64,000 nucleotides of DNA, from NCBI GenBank assembly GCA_025175895.1, contig CM045989.1, positions 20,019,928 to 20,083,927 of the forward strand, given 5' to 3'. Position 1 is the stretch's first letter. The number at the start of each line of letters is the position of its first letter. This DNA is from Wurfbainia villosa (taxonomy: Eukaryota > Streptophyta > Magnoliopsida > Zingiberales > Zingiberaceae). Of this stretch, positions 43,636 to 56,829 are shown piece after piece. Position numbers and translations under genes: made by a program. The notes beneath the pieces are model-generated. The model saw only the letters and a list, made by a program, of their open reading frames with translations, was not told the DNA's origin and searched no databases.

Positions 43636-46600
43636 TTAGGGATTTTTTTATGCAAAATAGCATATGCGCAACGGAAAAATAGGATCCCTTCCAAGTGATC
43701 CTTACGAAAGAAAACCTCGTACAAAAAAATAAATTTCTCTAAAAGAAAAAAAACTTATCTTATAGGAGAATATTACCTTTGTTGCGTGCCCTTTTTAATC
43801 CCGCTTCTCCTTGGGTTTGTTGGATCTTTTAGCACGTTCAAATGTCCGTGCCTCTATATGTATCCACACGAGCAAGCTCTTGTCTCACAAAAGAAACTAG
43901 AAGAGCTCTCCTTTACTTCTTGCTAGAGAAGTCCCTAAAGGAGAGGAAGGTAGGGAAAAAGAGAAAGGAAGAGGAAGACCACTCTTCTTGCTAGCCTACA
44001 CTCACAAAAGCCACACAACCAAAGCCTCTCACCACCAAACTCTCTCCAAGCCTCAAGCTTCCACCAATTTGTTGGGTTTCCGGCACCGCGGCGTGTGTGT
44101 GTTCGATCACGTTTCGTAAACATGAATACAGCGGAAGCAATAAAAATAATAAATCGACATTTATTACAACACACACAACACATGCATGCATATTACAACA
44201 AGTGTAGACATAACCGTAAATTTAAATTTGCAATAAAAGGAAATTTATCTACGTTATACCTTTCGTATGACTTGTAGCGGGAACGGCATCAACTGGAACG
44301 ATCCTCGCTAGAATCATCTCTATCCGTATCCACGCCGAGTTCCTCAGGATGACTTCACTAAGCCACGAGCTTCGTCTTCATACGGGTTACTAGCCTCGTG
44401 TTGAAGACGACGTGATCGAGAGATGATCACGATCCGAATCCAAATTCGGATCCTAATACGAGTTCTCAAAACTCGCTTCTCCGGAGAGGTATTCGTCAAC
44501 CAATTGACGAATCCTTCGTCCTCCACCTCAGAGGATTACCGGAGATCGAATCCCCGGTAAGTTAGCCGCTGTCGGAGCTCTAACCGTCGTCCAAACGACG
44601 CTCCGACGAGAGGAGAACAAGCTGTCCAGAAAACTGGACAGCTTTGGTGGAGGTGATAGGCGCCGGCCAACCAAGGGAGATAGAGCTCACCGTGATGCCA
44701 AACTTGAAGGAGATCACCGGAGCACTAACCGGCAGCAGCTCGACGCCGGCGAGGGGGAAGGAAGCAGCCTTCTGGATGCCGGTTGGAGCCTCAAGGTGGG
44801 CGGCGGCAAGGAGGAGGAGAGTTAGCTCCGAATTTCTCCAAGGAGAGGTGGGCGGCAACTTAGGGTTGTGGATTAGGGCTTAAACCATCCCTTAAGCCCT
44901 CTTTTATAGAGAACTAATTCTCTTAATGGTTATTGGATCATAACCATTAGGCCCGTTAACCCGCTCCATTAAGATAAGTTAAAATAAACCAAACCATGAT
45001 GGTTATTTTAAGTTAAAACGAACCGAACCAACTTTTGGTTCATTCGTTTAAAATAAACCAAACCCTTTGGTTTATTCTCCTCCATTGGATTAGAACCAAA
45101 CCATTTTGGTTCATCCATTACGTCTTCATAAGACTCGGCCCATCCACGCTTCCATTGCGACTGAAATGATTTCATGCTCGCTTTATGTTTGGTCCAACCA
45201 AACCTAGTTTCTGTCGGTCTGAGAATCCCATTCTCAAGCTCGTTTTAAATCCTTCGGATTACGCTCGTTGTGCGTGTGACCAAATAGGTTCTCGGTTTAT
45301 ATTGGCCGTCTATAATTAACCATTAATTATAGAACGATCATGAGTGGCACCTAGTAGTACATCATGATCCCCAATTAACCGAAAAGATCAACGGTTGATC
45401 CAGAACTATTTCTGAAACCCTTCAGCAACTCGAATGATTCGTGCCCCATTCCCTTCACTCATCTTATACCCACTTGGTTCAGGACATGGTCTATAGTGTC
45501 ACTCTCCACTAGGCTGACTACGTCACACCTAGCCCAAGCATCATTTCCTCATCCTACGGATTCTAGTTACTGCACATGTATCGAAGAGTACCTTACTCTA
45601 AACATGTAATGCTTTGGCCAAAGACTTTAGTAACAATCCGACGAGAGGCCATGGGTATACATCTCCTCGCAAGGAGTGGTGAATACTTTATAGGCTATTC
45701 AAACACCTTCGATCACTTCGACTTATACCCAATCATCCCGGGTCCACATCTCCTTAGAGATGTTTGCTTAAGATGTCAAAGCATAAGTCTCTATGATCAA
45801 GATGACTTGAATACCGCAAGTCAAAGGAACATCGCACTTAAGCCACAGTAAGAACTTCATTGACATATCTATATATGCAGAGAACCATATGAAGTCTTAC
45901 GGCTGGTCACTCCAATTAACTAGTTACCATAACTAGCATCCACGATTAACTCCGGACATCACTATGTCTCCAGCCAGTGAGAATCAGCTGCTTGGATACA
46001 CCAAGGAGTATACCTCGTGCTAGTCTCGACAGAATTGATGGTGTCCAAATCCATCAATTCATCGACTAGGGATAATTCTGATACACCACAATTACACATG
46101 TAGAGATAATCACTAGTTATGATCCAATCACAAATTCTCTCATGTTGTGAATCGTATCATGGACATTCAGTAAATGAGTTTAAGATCCAATCAAATACAT
46201 AAAACATGTATACTCAAATAGTGAATCTTCATTTATCATATAAATGGTTCATACATAAGGCGATTGCCTTAGGACATCTCTCATATATTACTTACACAAT
46301 TTGGTCGGCCACCCCATGGAGTGTTTTATAGGATTGAAAAAACCTTTCACCTCCTATCACATTCAATGCAATCAATTGCATTGAAAAATAATCAAACAAG
46401 GTTTGGCCGGCCACATGTGGAGAAATTCCAAAGGTCAAAACCCTTTGTCTCCTTCCACCTCATCAAGCTTAGGTGGTATGCTTATGTGGTATGCTTATGT
46501 GTCATTCTTAGGTGGCATGCTTATGTGGCATTCATGCATGTTGAATTAATCTTATTAATTCAATAAGCTTATGTTATCATATTGAATTAATCTCATTAAA

Positions 46601-47794
46601 TCAATAAGGTAACATATTGAATTAATCTTATTAAATCAATTAAGCTTAGGCTATCATGATAACATATTTATTTAATCTTATTAAATTAATAAGCTTAGCA
46701 TATTGAATTAATCTCATTAAATCAACAAGCTAAAATTCTCATTAAGCTTAAAGTCCAAAAACCATTTTGTACTTAAGCTTATTCCCAAATTATTCTAGTC
46801 AAACTAGAATGCACTAATTCTTCTAATCATCATGCTCTTTGTGTGTGACCCTATAGGCTCTCATAACGTTGGCAGTGGATCTAAACTCTTTTAGATACAC
46901 AAGCAATGAGCGGTATCTAGCAATACATCATTGCTACCCCAGTTACGAAATAAGTCAAGATCCGACTAACCTTTCTGTGACTACTATAATGTATGACCGT
47001 GTCCTTCTATCCTTGATATCAGATTGACCAATGAGGCATAGACCGTGTCATCCTCGATCAATCTATGTGTTTCTTGATCCCTGAGTAAACTAACTCAAAC
47101 AAATGAGCTCAATATCTCATATTGACTCATTCGAGCATGGCCATGTGTTTTAGTAGTTCTACTCAATCAAGGGGCCCACAGATATCACTTCCGTCATATG
47201 GGAGGGATAGATCCCATCTACATCACTCACATTCCTCCGCATAATTTGTTATATACCCAGTAATCGCCTTTATGGTCCACCCTGTTATGGGTGACGTTTG
47301 ACGATACCAAAGTACATAACTCCTTATGTAGGGAACCGTAGTGACTTTAGGTTTGAGGACTATTCATACCAATAGTCACATGAGAAAGTTTATGACACTC
47401 ATATGACGATCCATGAAACTTTCTCATGGCAGGTCAGTTCAGTATATATTCTCTAATATATACCCATGTGTCAACTTGATATCATATATCCATGACTTGT
47501 GAGATCAAATCATCAATTGACCTACATGCTAGTCTTTATGTATTAATATTGCCCTTGCATATTAATACTTGACTAGAAACATTTAGGAAAGTGTTCTCTA
47601 CAGCCTCTCATAATCAATTCTGTCAATTGATGTGCTGTAGATAAGAACCTACTTTTCTAGGGCATTATTATATTTAATTTAGCTGGCACAAGCAAGACGT
47701 AAATATAATAACCAATCCTTTGCCTTTATAGAATATGATACAAAATGTTCCCTATTCAACCATCACATGATTGGTTCTAGGGCTATAACTAACA
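43636..47794 (-). mobile_element. Copia D 3' LTR, split by a solo LTR
   Basis: 43636-44069 and 46302-47794 together match 52997-54902. The minus-strand polypurine tract (GTGGGAGAT) lies just inside at 47795-47808. Confidence 0.88.
44070..46296 (-). mobile_element. Solo LTR, family fam2, inserted in Copia D 3' LTR (2227 bp)
   Basis: Plus-strand boundaries TGTTGGGTTTCCGG...ACTTACA, with the duplication CAATT at 44065-44069 and 46297-46301. The 5' LTR of Copia D at 53420-53440 shows the empty site. It is the reverse complement family mate of 27102-29315. The open frame at 44644-44883 and its neighbours lie in the GC-rich LTR part and have no domain I recognise. Confidence 0.93.
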
Positions 47795-48400
47795 ATCTCC
47801 CACTAGCACTAGTACCAATCACTATAATATCTGATACCTAGTGACCTAGTGTGACCATCATGCTTCCTCTGTACAAAGCCTCGTCAATGGATCTGCGATG
47901 TTAGCTTATGCTCAGATTGCATATCCTCACATCTCCTCTATCGATGATCTCTCGAATGAGATGGAAGCGCCACAAGATGTGTTTGGTCCACGATGTGATC
48001 GAGGTTCCTTAGCTCGTAATAGCCTCATTGTTGTCACAATAGAGGTCTATTGATCCGCAATGCTAGGAACTACCCCAAGTTCATCGATGAACTTATGGAG
48101 CCAAACAACCTCCTTTCACGCATCGACGCAGAATATACTCTGGCTTCGTAGAATCAAGAATCGTGTCCTCGCTCGAACTCTTCCATTACACTCCACCATT
48201 CAGCAAAACACGCACTCGGGACATGATCTATAGTCATCCTTGTATGCTTTGAAGCTTGCATCATCAGTAACCCTTTACGCTAGCTCTCATTGCCTCCAAA
48301 TATCGTGAAATATTCTTTCGCTCTTCGTAAGTATTTAAGAATATTTTTGACGCTATCCAAAGCTGACTTTCACCGATCCGATCGTATCTACTCGCCATGC
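47795..48400 (-). pseudogene. Copia D RNase H, heavily indel-damaged
   Basis: Alignable base by base with the RNase H of Copia C (34700-35320), but it carries many 1-3 bp losses and substitutions. Typical blocks (minus-strand equivalents of the YCDNNGA and FVFCLNGGA regions) are visible only in pieces and in changing frames. No frame survives. Confidence 0.75.
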
Positions 48401-48928
48401 TCAAAGCATACGAGACGCCGTGAAGTACAAAGTACGGGCGTACATGATAGACCCTATAGCAGATGCATAAGGGATCTTATCCATGCGATCTCTCTCCTCC
48501 TTAGAAGAGGGACATTGAGTCTTCGAAAGACTCACACCATGTGATAAAGGCAGAAATCCTTTCTTGGAATTTTGCATAGCAAAATGATCTAGCACTTTAT
48601 CAATGTATGTACTCTGACTTAGGCCAAGTAATCTTTTAGATCTATCTCTATAGATCTTGATGCCTAGAATATAGGCAGCTTCACCTAAGTCTTTCATCGA
48701 GCAATAATAATTCCCTAACCACATCTTCACTGACTGGAGTGAGGGAATATCATTTCCGATGAGAAGTATGCCATCTACATACAAGATAAGAAATACAACT
48801 GTGCTCCCACTATTTCTCTTGTAGACACAAGGTTCATCTTCATTCTTGATGAAACCAAACTCCTTGATTGCATCATCGAATCGAAGATTCCAGCTTTGAG
48901 AGGCTTGCTTTAGTCCATAAATGGACCT
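48401..48928 (-). pseudogene. Copia D reverse transcriptase C-terminal half, YVDD changed to YVDG
   Basis: The frame 48401-48784 begins MYVDGILLIGNDIPSLQSVK and runs through MKDLGEAAYILGIKIYRDR, STYIDKVLDHFAMQNS and PYASAIGSIMYA. The catalytic YVDD motif reads YVDG (48770-48781), which removes one metal-binding Asp. Between 48785 and 48928 the conserved LKQAS...WN-RFDDA part is in other frames. It ends near 48401, where the family normally has CTRPD. Confidence 0.88.
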
Positions 48929-49963
48929 TTACAATTTGCATACCTTTCCAGGATGCTTTGGATCTTCAAAACCCTCAGGTTGTGTCATGTACACATCCTC
49001 GAGTAGCTTTCCATTCAGAAAAGCGGTTTTGACATCCATCTGCCAGATCTCATAATCGTGGTAGGCTGCAATAGCAAGTATGAATCGAATGGATTTAAGC
49101 ATCGCAACTGGTGAAAAGGTTTCATCATAGTCAATACCATGAATTTGTTTGAATCCTTTAGCCACCAATCTACCTTTATAGGTATGCTTATTACCATCCA
49201 TGTCAGTCTTTACTTTAAAGACCCACTTACACCCAATGGGTTTTACCCCTTCAGGTGGATCAACCAAAGTCCATACTTGGTTAGTGTACATGGATTCCAT
49301 TTCGGATCTCATGGCCTCTAGCCATTTCTCGGAATCTGGGCTCATCATAGCTTCTTGATAGGATGTAGGCTCGTCAAGATCGACAAGCAATACATCACCG
49401 TTGTCAGTCAAGAGAAAAGAATATCTCTCGGGTTGACGACGGATCCTATCAGATCTACGAAGAGGTTGGTCTACTTGAACAGGTGTTTGCTCCACAACTC
49501 TTTGGGCAACAATTTCCTCATCCACAACACTTTGTGGTGCCTGTTCATTTTCCATCGAAGCCTTAGTGTTATCTTCATCTTGAATTTCTTCAAGATGAAT
49601 TTTACTCCCACTAGTTTTTCTAGAAATAAATTCTCTTTCTAGAAAGACAGCATTTCTAGCAACAAACACCTTGCCAAGTGTGGGATTGTAAAAGTAATAT
49701 CCCTTAGTTTCCTTGGAATATCCTACAAAATAATACTTATCTGATTTGGGTCCTAGTTTATCTGAGACTTGACGTCTAACATAAGCTTCACAACCCCAAA
49801 TCTTTATAAAAGACATTTTGGGACTCTTCCCAGTCCATAACGTATATGGTGTCTTTTCTACGGCTTTTGATGGGACGCGATTAAGTGTGAAAGCGACTGT
49901 CTCTAGAGATAAACCCCAAAAGGAAGTAGGTAGATCAGTCTGGTTCATCATTGATCGTACCAT
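48929..49963 (-). pseudogene. Copia D integrase C-terminus and reverse transcriptase N-terminal half
   Basis: 344 residues: MVRSMMNQTDLPTSFWGLSL (integrase core end), IWGCEAYVRRQVSDKLGPKS and GYSKETKGYYFYN (C-terminal domain). A charged linker with RRSDRIRRQPERY precedes the reverse transcriptase start (QVWTLVDPPEGVKPIGCKW, YDETFSPVAMLKSIRFILAI, WQMDVKTAFLNGKL). The frame stops after GKVCKL, where the sister element continues with QRSIYGLKQAS. Confidence 0.9.
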
Positions 49964-50002
49964 ATCTAATAGAGTACGATTTCTCCTCTCAGATACACCA
50001 TT

Positions 50003-51757
50003 CTATTGTGGTGTTCCAGGTGGAGTGAGTTGGGATATTATCCCACACTCAGCCAGGTGATAACGAAACTCTTGACTAAGGTATTCACCACCTCGATCTG
50101 ATCGAAGTAGCTTAATATTCTTACCAAGTTGGTTTTGTATTTTATTCTTGAATTCTTTGAACTTTTCAAAGGATTCTGACTTATGTCTCATCAAATATAA
50201 GTAGCCAAATCTACTCATATCATCAGTGAAATTAATAAAGTACTTATAGCCTCCTCTGGCTTCGACATTGAAAGGGCCACATACATCAGTATGTATGATT
50301 CCTAACAAGTCCGTCGCTCTCTCGCCATGTCCACTAAATGGAGTTTTAGTCATCTTTCCTAAAAGACAAGATTCGCATACCTCATATGATTCAAAATCAA
50401 ATGAGTCCAATAATCCATCTTTATGGAGTTGGGATATGCGTTTTTCATTTATGTGACCTAGGCGACAGTGCCAGAGATATGTTTGGTTCAAATTATTCGA
50501 TTTGAACCGTTTGGTATTTACGTTATAAATTGGGTTTTCTAAATCTAGAACATAGAGACCATTCATAAGTGGTGCATTACAATAGAACATTTCATTCAAA
50601 TAAATGGAACAACATTTGTCCTTTATTATAAAAGAAAAGTTTTTCTTATATAAACAAGATACAGAAATTATGTTCTTCGTTAATGCAGGTACATAAAAGC
50701 ACTCCTCTAGTTCTAAGATAAGCCCAGTGGGCAAAGACAAAGAATATGTTCCTACAGCTACAGCAGCAACTTTTGCGCCATTGCCTACTCGTAGGTCCAC
50801 TTCGCCCTTTGCCATTAGTCTACTATTTCTCAATCCCTGCACATTAGTACAAATGTGAGATGCACATCTGGTATCTAATACCCATGTAGAAGAAATAGAT
50901 AGATTAACTTCTATAACGTGTATACCTGAGGCAGAAGTCCCACTTCTTTTCTTTTTTACTTCCTCAAGGTAGACTTTGCAGTTCCGCTTCCAGTGTCCAG
51001 TCTCACCGCAATGGAAATAGTCCCCTTCCTTAGGTACTTTACCTTTACCCTTTGAAGTGGATGAATTGGCCTTGCCTTTGGCTTGGGTCTTACCCTTGCC
51101 TTTGCGCTTACCTTTGCCCTTTTTGACCATTAGTACGTTACTAACTTTCTTCTTGAGATTCGGTTCAGCAGTTCTTAACATGCTGAGAATCTCAGGTAAA
51201 GGCTTATCAATTTCATTCATGTTATAATTCATGACGAATTGATTATATGGTTCCGGCAATGATTGCAGGAAAACATCGGTTGCCAATTCTTGGCTCAGTG
51301 GAAAACTTAGTCTTTCAAGGTTCTCAACGTACCCTATCATTTTAAGTACGTGAGTTCCTACAGGTGTTCCTTCTTGCATCTTGCATGCAAAAAGAGCCTT
51401 AGACACTTCAAAACGCTCATGCCTAGCTTGTCCTTGATATAGTTGTTTCAAATGCTCAACCATACCATAGGCTTCCATGTTCTCATGTTTCTTCTGAAGC
51501 TCAGAGTTCATGGTGGCAAGCATAAGACATGACACATCTAATGCATCATCTTGATGCTTCTTATAAGCATCCTTTTCAGCACGAGTGGCCGCAGGGGCGG
51601 GTGTTTCAGGGATAGACTGCTCTAGGACATACAGTTTACGTTCTTGCTTGAGGATAATCCTCAAGTTCCTATACCAGTCTAGAAAGTTAGCTCCATTGAG
51701 CTTGTCTTTCTCGAGGACAGATCGCAAGTTGAGGGGGTGTGTCGTGTTAGATGACAT
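50003..51757 (-). pseudogene. gag-pol: Copia D gag, protease and integrase N-terminus (584 aa)
   Basis: The start MSSNTTHPLNLRSVLEKDKL is homologous to Copia C gag. UBN2-type capsid region about 20-200, KGKGK-rich basic tract about 225-250, zinc knuckle FHCGETGHWKRNC about 262-275 with the first Cys replaced by Tyr (YFHC). The protease site WVLDTRCASHICTN (DTG changed to DTR, 50867-50875) lies around residue 295. Integrase zinc domain LWHCRLGHINEKR and CESCLLGK follow, then core blocks HTDVCGPF and RSDRGGEYLSQEF. The frame ends at TAG directly after TPPGTPQ, where Copia proteins continue with NG. Three of four damaging changes are G-to-A on the coding strand. Confidence 0.93.
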
Positions 51758-51779
51758 GGTGATCTACAACATTAAAATG

Positions 51780-52982
51780 CAAAATTAAGTATCATACCTA
51801 AGTCATTTAATTAGGCCTTTAATTAAATGAGGCTCCCACTAAATTCTCATAGCTTTGATATGAGCTAATCATTGATGTAGGCAAACACATTTTGCTTACA
51901 TCATTAGCTTCTATTTAGCTATAAATTTATATGGGATAAAGATCCACATCATACTTCGTCTTGAGTTAGCTTTGGCTAATTGCCCAAGACGTAATATGAT
52001 TAGGTAGGCAATCTTTTGCCAATTACATCTGATGTAACTCTTTAATAGCTTTGGTTAAGTTTAGATTAGTTTAGTGTTTATTCCTAAACCAGCTTCCAGG
52101 CCGTGGCGAGGCACAGAGGCCTTCTTTGATATCGGAGCAACGACCACTTTCTAAGACAAAGCTGATGTTCGGAAATCACACAAAACTAATTTTTAAAACT
52201 TATGTTCAAAGCTAATATATGTCTCTACTTTCTTAATTAATTAAGAAAAACTTAATTAAGTCTTAACCAAGTTTGATAGCGGGACATCACGATTGTCCAC
52301 TCGCACTCTTCCAAGATAAAATGCATTGCTTTGCTTTGGCAAACCCAACAACAAATGATCGAGGAAGTAGTGAGTACCAAACTTTGGTAGGCATATCATT
52401 TTTGACTTATTAAGAAATAAACTTAAACATGCATCACATACATATTAGCATACATCACATATAAGCTAAATTAACATGCATCACATACATATTAAACAAA
52501 GCGTGTCATGGTTATGACCCTTATTCTACAATCTTCTCAAGCCAATGAAAAGATTGATTGGTCAACCTAGGGATAGCATCTTCTCCCAAGTGCTTCCTTT
52601 TGGTTGTCTTGTGTTGTTGACTTCCTCCTTGTAACGTCATCTTCCAATGGACCCTCCATCTTTATTTTGTATATTACAAAAGGAGAAATACTCGAGTTAC
52701 ATTCGAGTCTAAAACTAATTTTACAAAAAGAATTTTAGGAGAAAGGCACGACACGCAGATCGTATTAAGAATTACAACACACACATTCACAAACTTTTTG
52801 GGACTAGGCCATAACCATGCACCATGTCAATTTTAACTTTTAAAAGACATCGGATATTTTATTATGTTTGAAAAATTGCTAATGCAATTATCAACTCATA
52901 ATAAAATTTATCCTACTTCTATATCATATATAAAATAGAGAAAACCTATTTTTTTTATTTTTTTATATGATCTTTCACAAGT
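51780..52982 (-). other. Copia D leader, no gene
   Basis: An untranslated leader related to that of Copia C (CTTGAGTTAGCTTTGGCTAA block near 51960, ACATGCATCACATACATATT repeats near 52430-52500, ACTCGAGTTACATTCGAGTC near 52690). A GGCGAGGCACAGAGGCCTTC block (52100) resembles 26257 in the Sirevirus remnant. Confidence 0.7.
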
Positions 52983-52995
52983 GGCTCTGATACCA
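52983..52995 (-). other. Primer binding site of Copia D
   Basis: The minus strand reads TGGTATCAGAGCC, two bases from the LTR end at 52997. Confidence 0.92.
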
Positions 52996-52996
52996 C

Positions 52997-54902
52997 TGTA
53001 GGGATTTTTTTTATGCAAAATAGCATATGCGCACCGGAAAAATAGGATCCCTTCCAAGTGATCCTTGCAAAAGAAAACTTCGTACAAAAAAATAAATTTC
53101 TCTAAAAGAAAAAAAACTTATCTTATAGGAGAATATTACCTTTGTTGCGTGCCCTTTTTAATCTCGCTTCTCCTTGGGTTTGTTGGATCTTTTAGCACGT
53201 TCAAATGTCCGTGCCTCTATATGTATCCACACGAGCAAGCTCTTGTCTCACAAAAGAAACTAGAAGAGCTCTCCTTTACTTCTTGCTAGAGAAGTCCCTA
53301 AAGGAGAGGAAGGTAGGGAAAAAGAGAAAGGAAGAGGAAGACCACTCTTCTTGCTAGTCTACACTCGCAAAAGCCACACAACCAAAGCCTCTCACCACCA
53401 AGCTCTCTCCAAGCCTCAAGCTTCCACCAATTTGGCCGGCCACCCCATGGAGTGTTTTATAGGATTGAAAAAACCTTTCACCTCCTATCACATTCAATGC
53501 AATCAATTGCATTGAAAAATAATCAAGCCGGCCACATGTGGAGACATTCCAAAGGTCAAAACCCTTTGTCTCCTTCCACCTTATCAAGCTTAGGTGGCAT
53601 GCTTATGTGGCATGCTTAGGTGGCATGCTTCTGTGGCATTCATGCATGTTGAATTAATCTTATTAATTCAATAAGCTTATGTTATCATATTGAATTAATC
53701 TCATTAAATCAATAAGGTAACATATTGAATTAATCTTATTAAATCAATTAAGCTTAGGCTATCATGATAACATATTTATTTAATCTTATTAAATTAATAA
53801 GCTTAGCATATTGAATTAATCTCATTAAATCAACAAGCTACAATTCTCATTAAGATTAAAGTCCAAAAACCATTTTGTACTTAAGCTTATTCCCAAATTA
53901 TTCTAGTCAAACTAGAATGCACTAATTCTTCTAATCATCATTCTCTTTGTGTATCACCCTATAGGCTCTCATAACGTTGGCAGTGGATCTAAACTCTTTT
54001 AGATACACAAGCAATGAGCGGCATCTAGCAATATATCATTGCTACCCAAGTTACGAAATAAGTCAAGATCCGACTAACCTTTCCGTGACTACTATAATGT
54101 ATGACCGTGTCCTTCTATGCTTGATATCAGATTGACCAATGAGGCATAGACCGTGTCATCCTCAATCAATCTATGTGTTTCTTGATCCCTGAGTAAACTA
54201 ACTCAAACAAATGAGCTCAATATCTCATATTGACTCATTCGAGCATGGTCATGCGTTTTAGTAGTTTTACTCAATCAAGGGGCCCACAGATATCACTCCC
54301 ATCATATGGGAGGGATAGATCCCATCTACATCACTCACATTCCTCCGCATAATTTGTTATATACCCAGTAATCGCCTTTATGGTCCACCCTGTTACGGGT
54401 GACGTTTGACGATACCAAAGTACATAACTCCTTATGTAGGGAACCGTAGTGACTTCAGGTTTGAGGACTATTCATACCAATAGTCACATGAGAAAGTTTA
54501 TGACACTCATATGACGATCCATGAAACTTTCTCATGGCGGGTCAGTTCAGTATATATTCTTTAATATATACCCATGTGTCAACTTGATATCATATATCCA
54601 TGACTTGTGAGATCAAGTCATCAATTGACCTATATGCTAGTCTTTATGTATTAATATTGCCCTTGCATATTAATACTTGACTAGGAACATTTAGGAAAGT
54701 GTTCTCTACAGCCTCTCATAATCAATTCTGCCAATTGATGTGCTGTAGATAAGAACCTACTTTTCTAGGGCATTATTATATTTAATTTAGCTGGCACAAG
54801 CAAGACGTAAATATAATAACCAATCCTTTACCTTTATAGAATATGATACAAAATGTTCCCTATTCAACCATCACATGATTGGTTCTAGGGCTATAACTAA
54901 CA
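52997..54902 (-). mobile_element. Copia D 5' LTR (1906 bp)
   Basis: Plus-strand boundaries TGTAGGGATTTTTTTT...CTATAACTAACA. It preserves the uninterrupted sequence into which the solo LTR jumped in the other copy. Confidence 0.9.
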
Positions 54903-55437
54903 TCAGTCGCCTGCTAATGAATTTAGTCACTTCGAGGAAAGTCAAGATAATAGCCACAAAAGGAGGAGTGCATGATGATGTTTGACTCATATCTAAATCT
55001 CAATGAGCTAGGATTTGGAAGGCTATAAAAGAAGGGATATGAAACCTCTCTTTGAATAAGAAAAAGGCTCCCTAAGTGCTCCATCAATTTAAACTATCAT
55101 CTCAGCTCATCAACGTCATAACACCAACAAAGTTTCCAACTTCAACTTCTTATAGTCGGTATTCTTTTTATTGTTCCATACTTTTTAATTTATAGGAGGA
55201 AAGGTAGGCTTATTACCTTGTTCTTCACATTATTTGTAATCGTTTGGTCTCTTACCTTCAATGAGTAAGAGACGCATTTAGTGCTTTGCCCTTCGGAAGC
55301 GATCTAAGATCGCAAGGCCATAGATTATCAGTTAGTTGGCTGTGAACCAAGTAAAATCCAACGTGTCTATTGTTTTCTAGTGTTTCCGCTGTGTTTAACT
55401 TTATTTTAGAAGAGAAGAAAAGATTTTAAAATATGTT
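54903..55437 (+). mobile_element. LTR of family X, right part
   Basis: Continuation of 43061-43635 beyond Copia D. TATA box TATAAAA at 55024-55030, about 150 bp after the CAGTCGACTG pair once Copia D is removed. The 3' end is not reached; the Athila-type element follows. Confidence 0.55.
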
Positions 55438-56822
55438 ATTGATGTGAGCAAAACATATAGGGTTTTAGGAGTAGTTTTTGCACACATATCACTGCATTTT
55501 ATATTTGTTTCATGCATATCGTACTTTATTTTGCATACATTTCCTATTTTCTAGTTCGAAGACCTGCTCTTTGTGCTTTTGTGTGCAAGACAACATTTTA
55601 CGGGATAAACGGCATGCTTTTGGAGAAAAAGGAAGGCATTCGGCAAGCAAAATGATGGGAGGCATGACTCAGCCATGTGAAATCACAAGGTCGTGCCCCA
55701 CCAGCCCACGCCACACACGGCCTGGCCGTGTGGATCCACATGACCATGTGGCGCTGGTGTTTTTCAATGTGACTAGGGTTTTTTCATGTATTTGGATGAC
55801 ACCGACCTCAAGTCTATATAAGGAAGTTCATGCCCAAACCCCAAGGGGGAGGCACAACAGCCGGGACGACACACTAACACCCAAAAAAGCTTCAAAAACT
55901 TGCAATGGGGAGGAAGAAGACAACTAGAGGATCGTATCCTATGTTCCAACATCGAAGAGAAGAACCAAGAGTACTGAAATTTACTTTCTATTCATCTCCT
56001 GCATTGTAATGATCTATTCCTATATGAAGTTTGTTTGTTCTTTTCCATCTATAGAGTAGAATCTTCGATTCTAGGATTAGGGAGTAACTTGTGTACGTAG
56101 GACATGCTAGATCGAATGTAAATTCTATTTTAGGATTTCTATTCGTAGTTCGTGTTTGTTTGATTCGATGAAAATTGTGTTTTGGTTTTCTATGTATTGT
56201 GCATAGCTGATACAAGGGGTGACAACCCTTATATCAAAGATCTAGGGGAATTAAAGAGGAACCAAGGGGTTGTCCTCATCTCCAATAACCGTAGGTAGAA
56301 GGGTACGATGGAGTAGGGAATGGGAGATGTTCCGACTCCTCGTAGGGATTGATTTAACATCCTCGTATCGCCAATCCTATCTTAATGAAAGGGTTGGCCT
56401 GGTTAAGGATAGGTAGTTCCCAATAGACGTGAAAGCTCATCGAGAAAGTGTATGATGTCCCTTCCACAAGGCCCTAATTAGAGAACCAAACTACATTTAA
56501 TTGATTAGCATGTTCCATGTTGCACAAGTGAAACAGAAGTCCTAGGATCTCTTTTTAAACCTCTAACCAACCTTCCCTTCCTCCATGTGACACCATACTA
56601 GAGTTAGGACCGCCAAAAATCCTCACAATCACAATACTTAGAACTAAACTCCGAACAATAATGTCCACTGAATAATCAGTACTCGAATCTCAGTCTCTGT
56701 GGGATCAATAATCTATTTATTACTTGATGACATCCGTGCACTTGTGGGCATTGAGTGCGAGAGCGCGCTTCGAGTCCTCAACGGTTTCCATCACTAGATT
56801 TGAGGTCGCGTTACGTGCATCA
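55438..56822 (+). mobile_element. Athila-type Gypsy 5' LTR
   Basis: Collinear with 9641-10666 plus 23991-24290. Ends TTACGTGCATCA at 56822, seven bases before a primer binding site. The start is uncertain (between about 55438 and 55485). The open frame 55478-55927 lies inside and has no known domain. Confidence 0.8.
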
Positions 56823-56829
56823 AGTTTTT

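Larger units (their letters stand above)
43636..54902 (-). mobile_element. Copia D, older relative of Copia C, with a nested solo LTR
   Basis: 5' LTR 52997-54902 and 3' LTR 43636-47794 (1.93 kb once the solo LTR is removed). Internal minus-strand genes are in Copia order and clearly related to Copia C. The flanks TCATT (43631-43635) and TCAGT (54903-54907) are an imperfect 4/5 target duplication, and the left LTR terminus seems to have lost its G (TTAGGG instead of TGTAGGG). Confidence 0.85.

Noticed and set aside
43605..54920. ACATCAGTCG on both sides of Copia D as a long target duplication
   Set aside because: Copia duplications are 5 bp. The similarity is explained by the common CAGTCGAC motif, and the better candidate is TCATT/TCAGT at the actual LTR ends.
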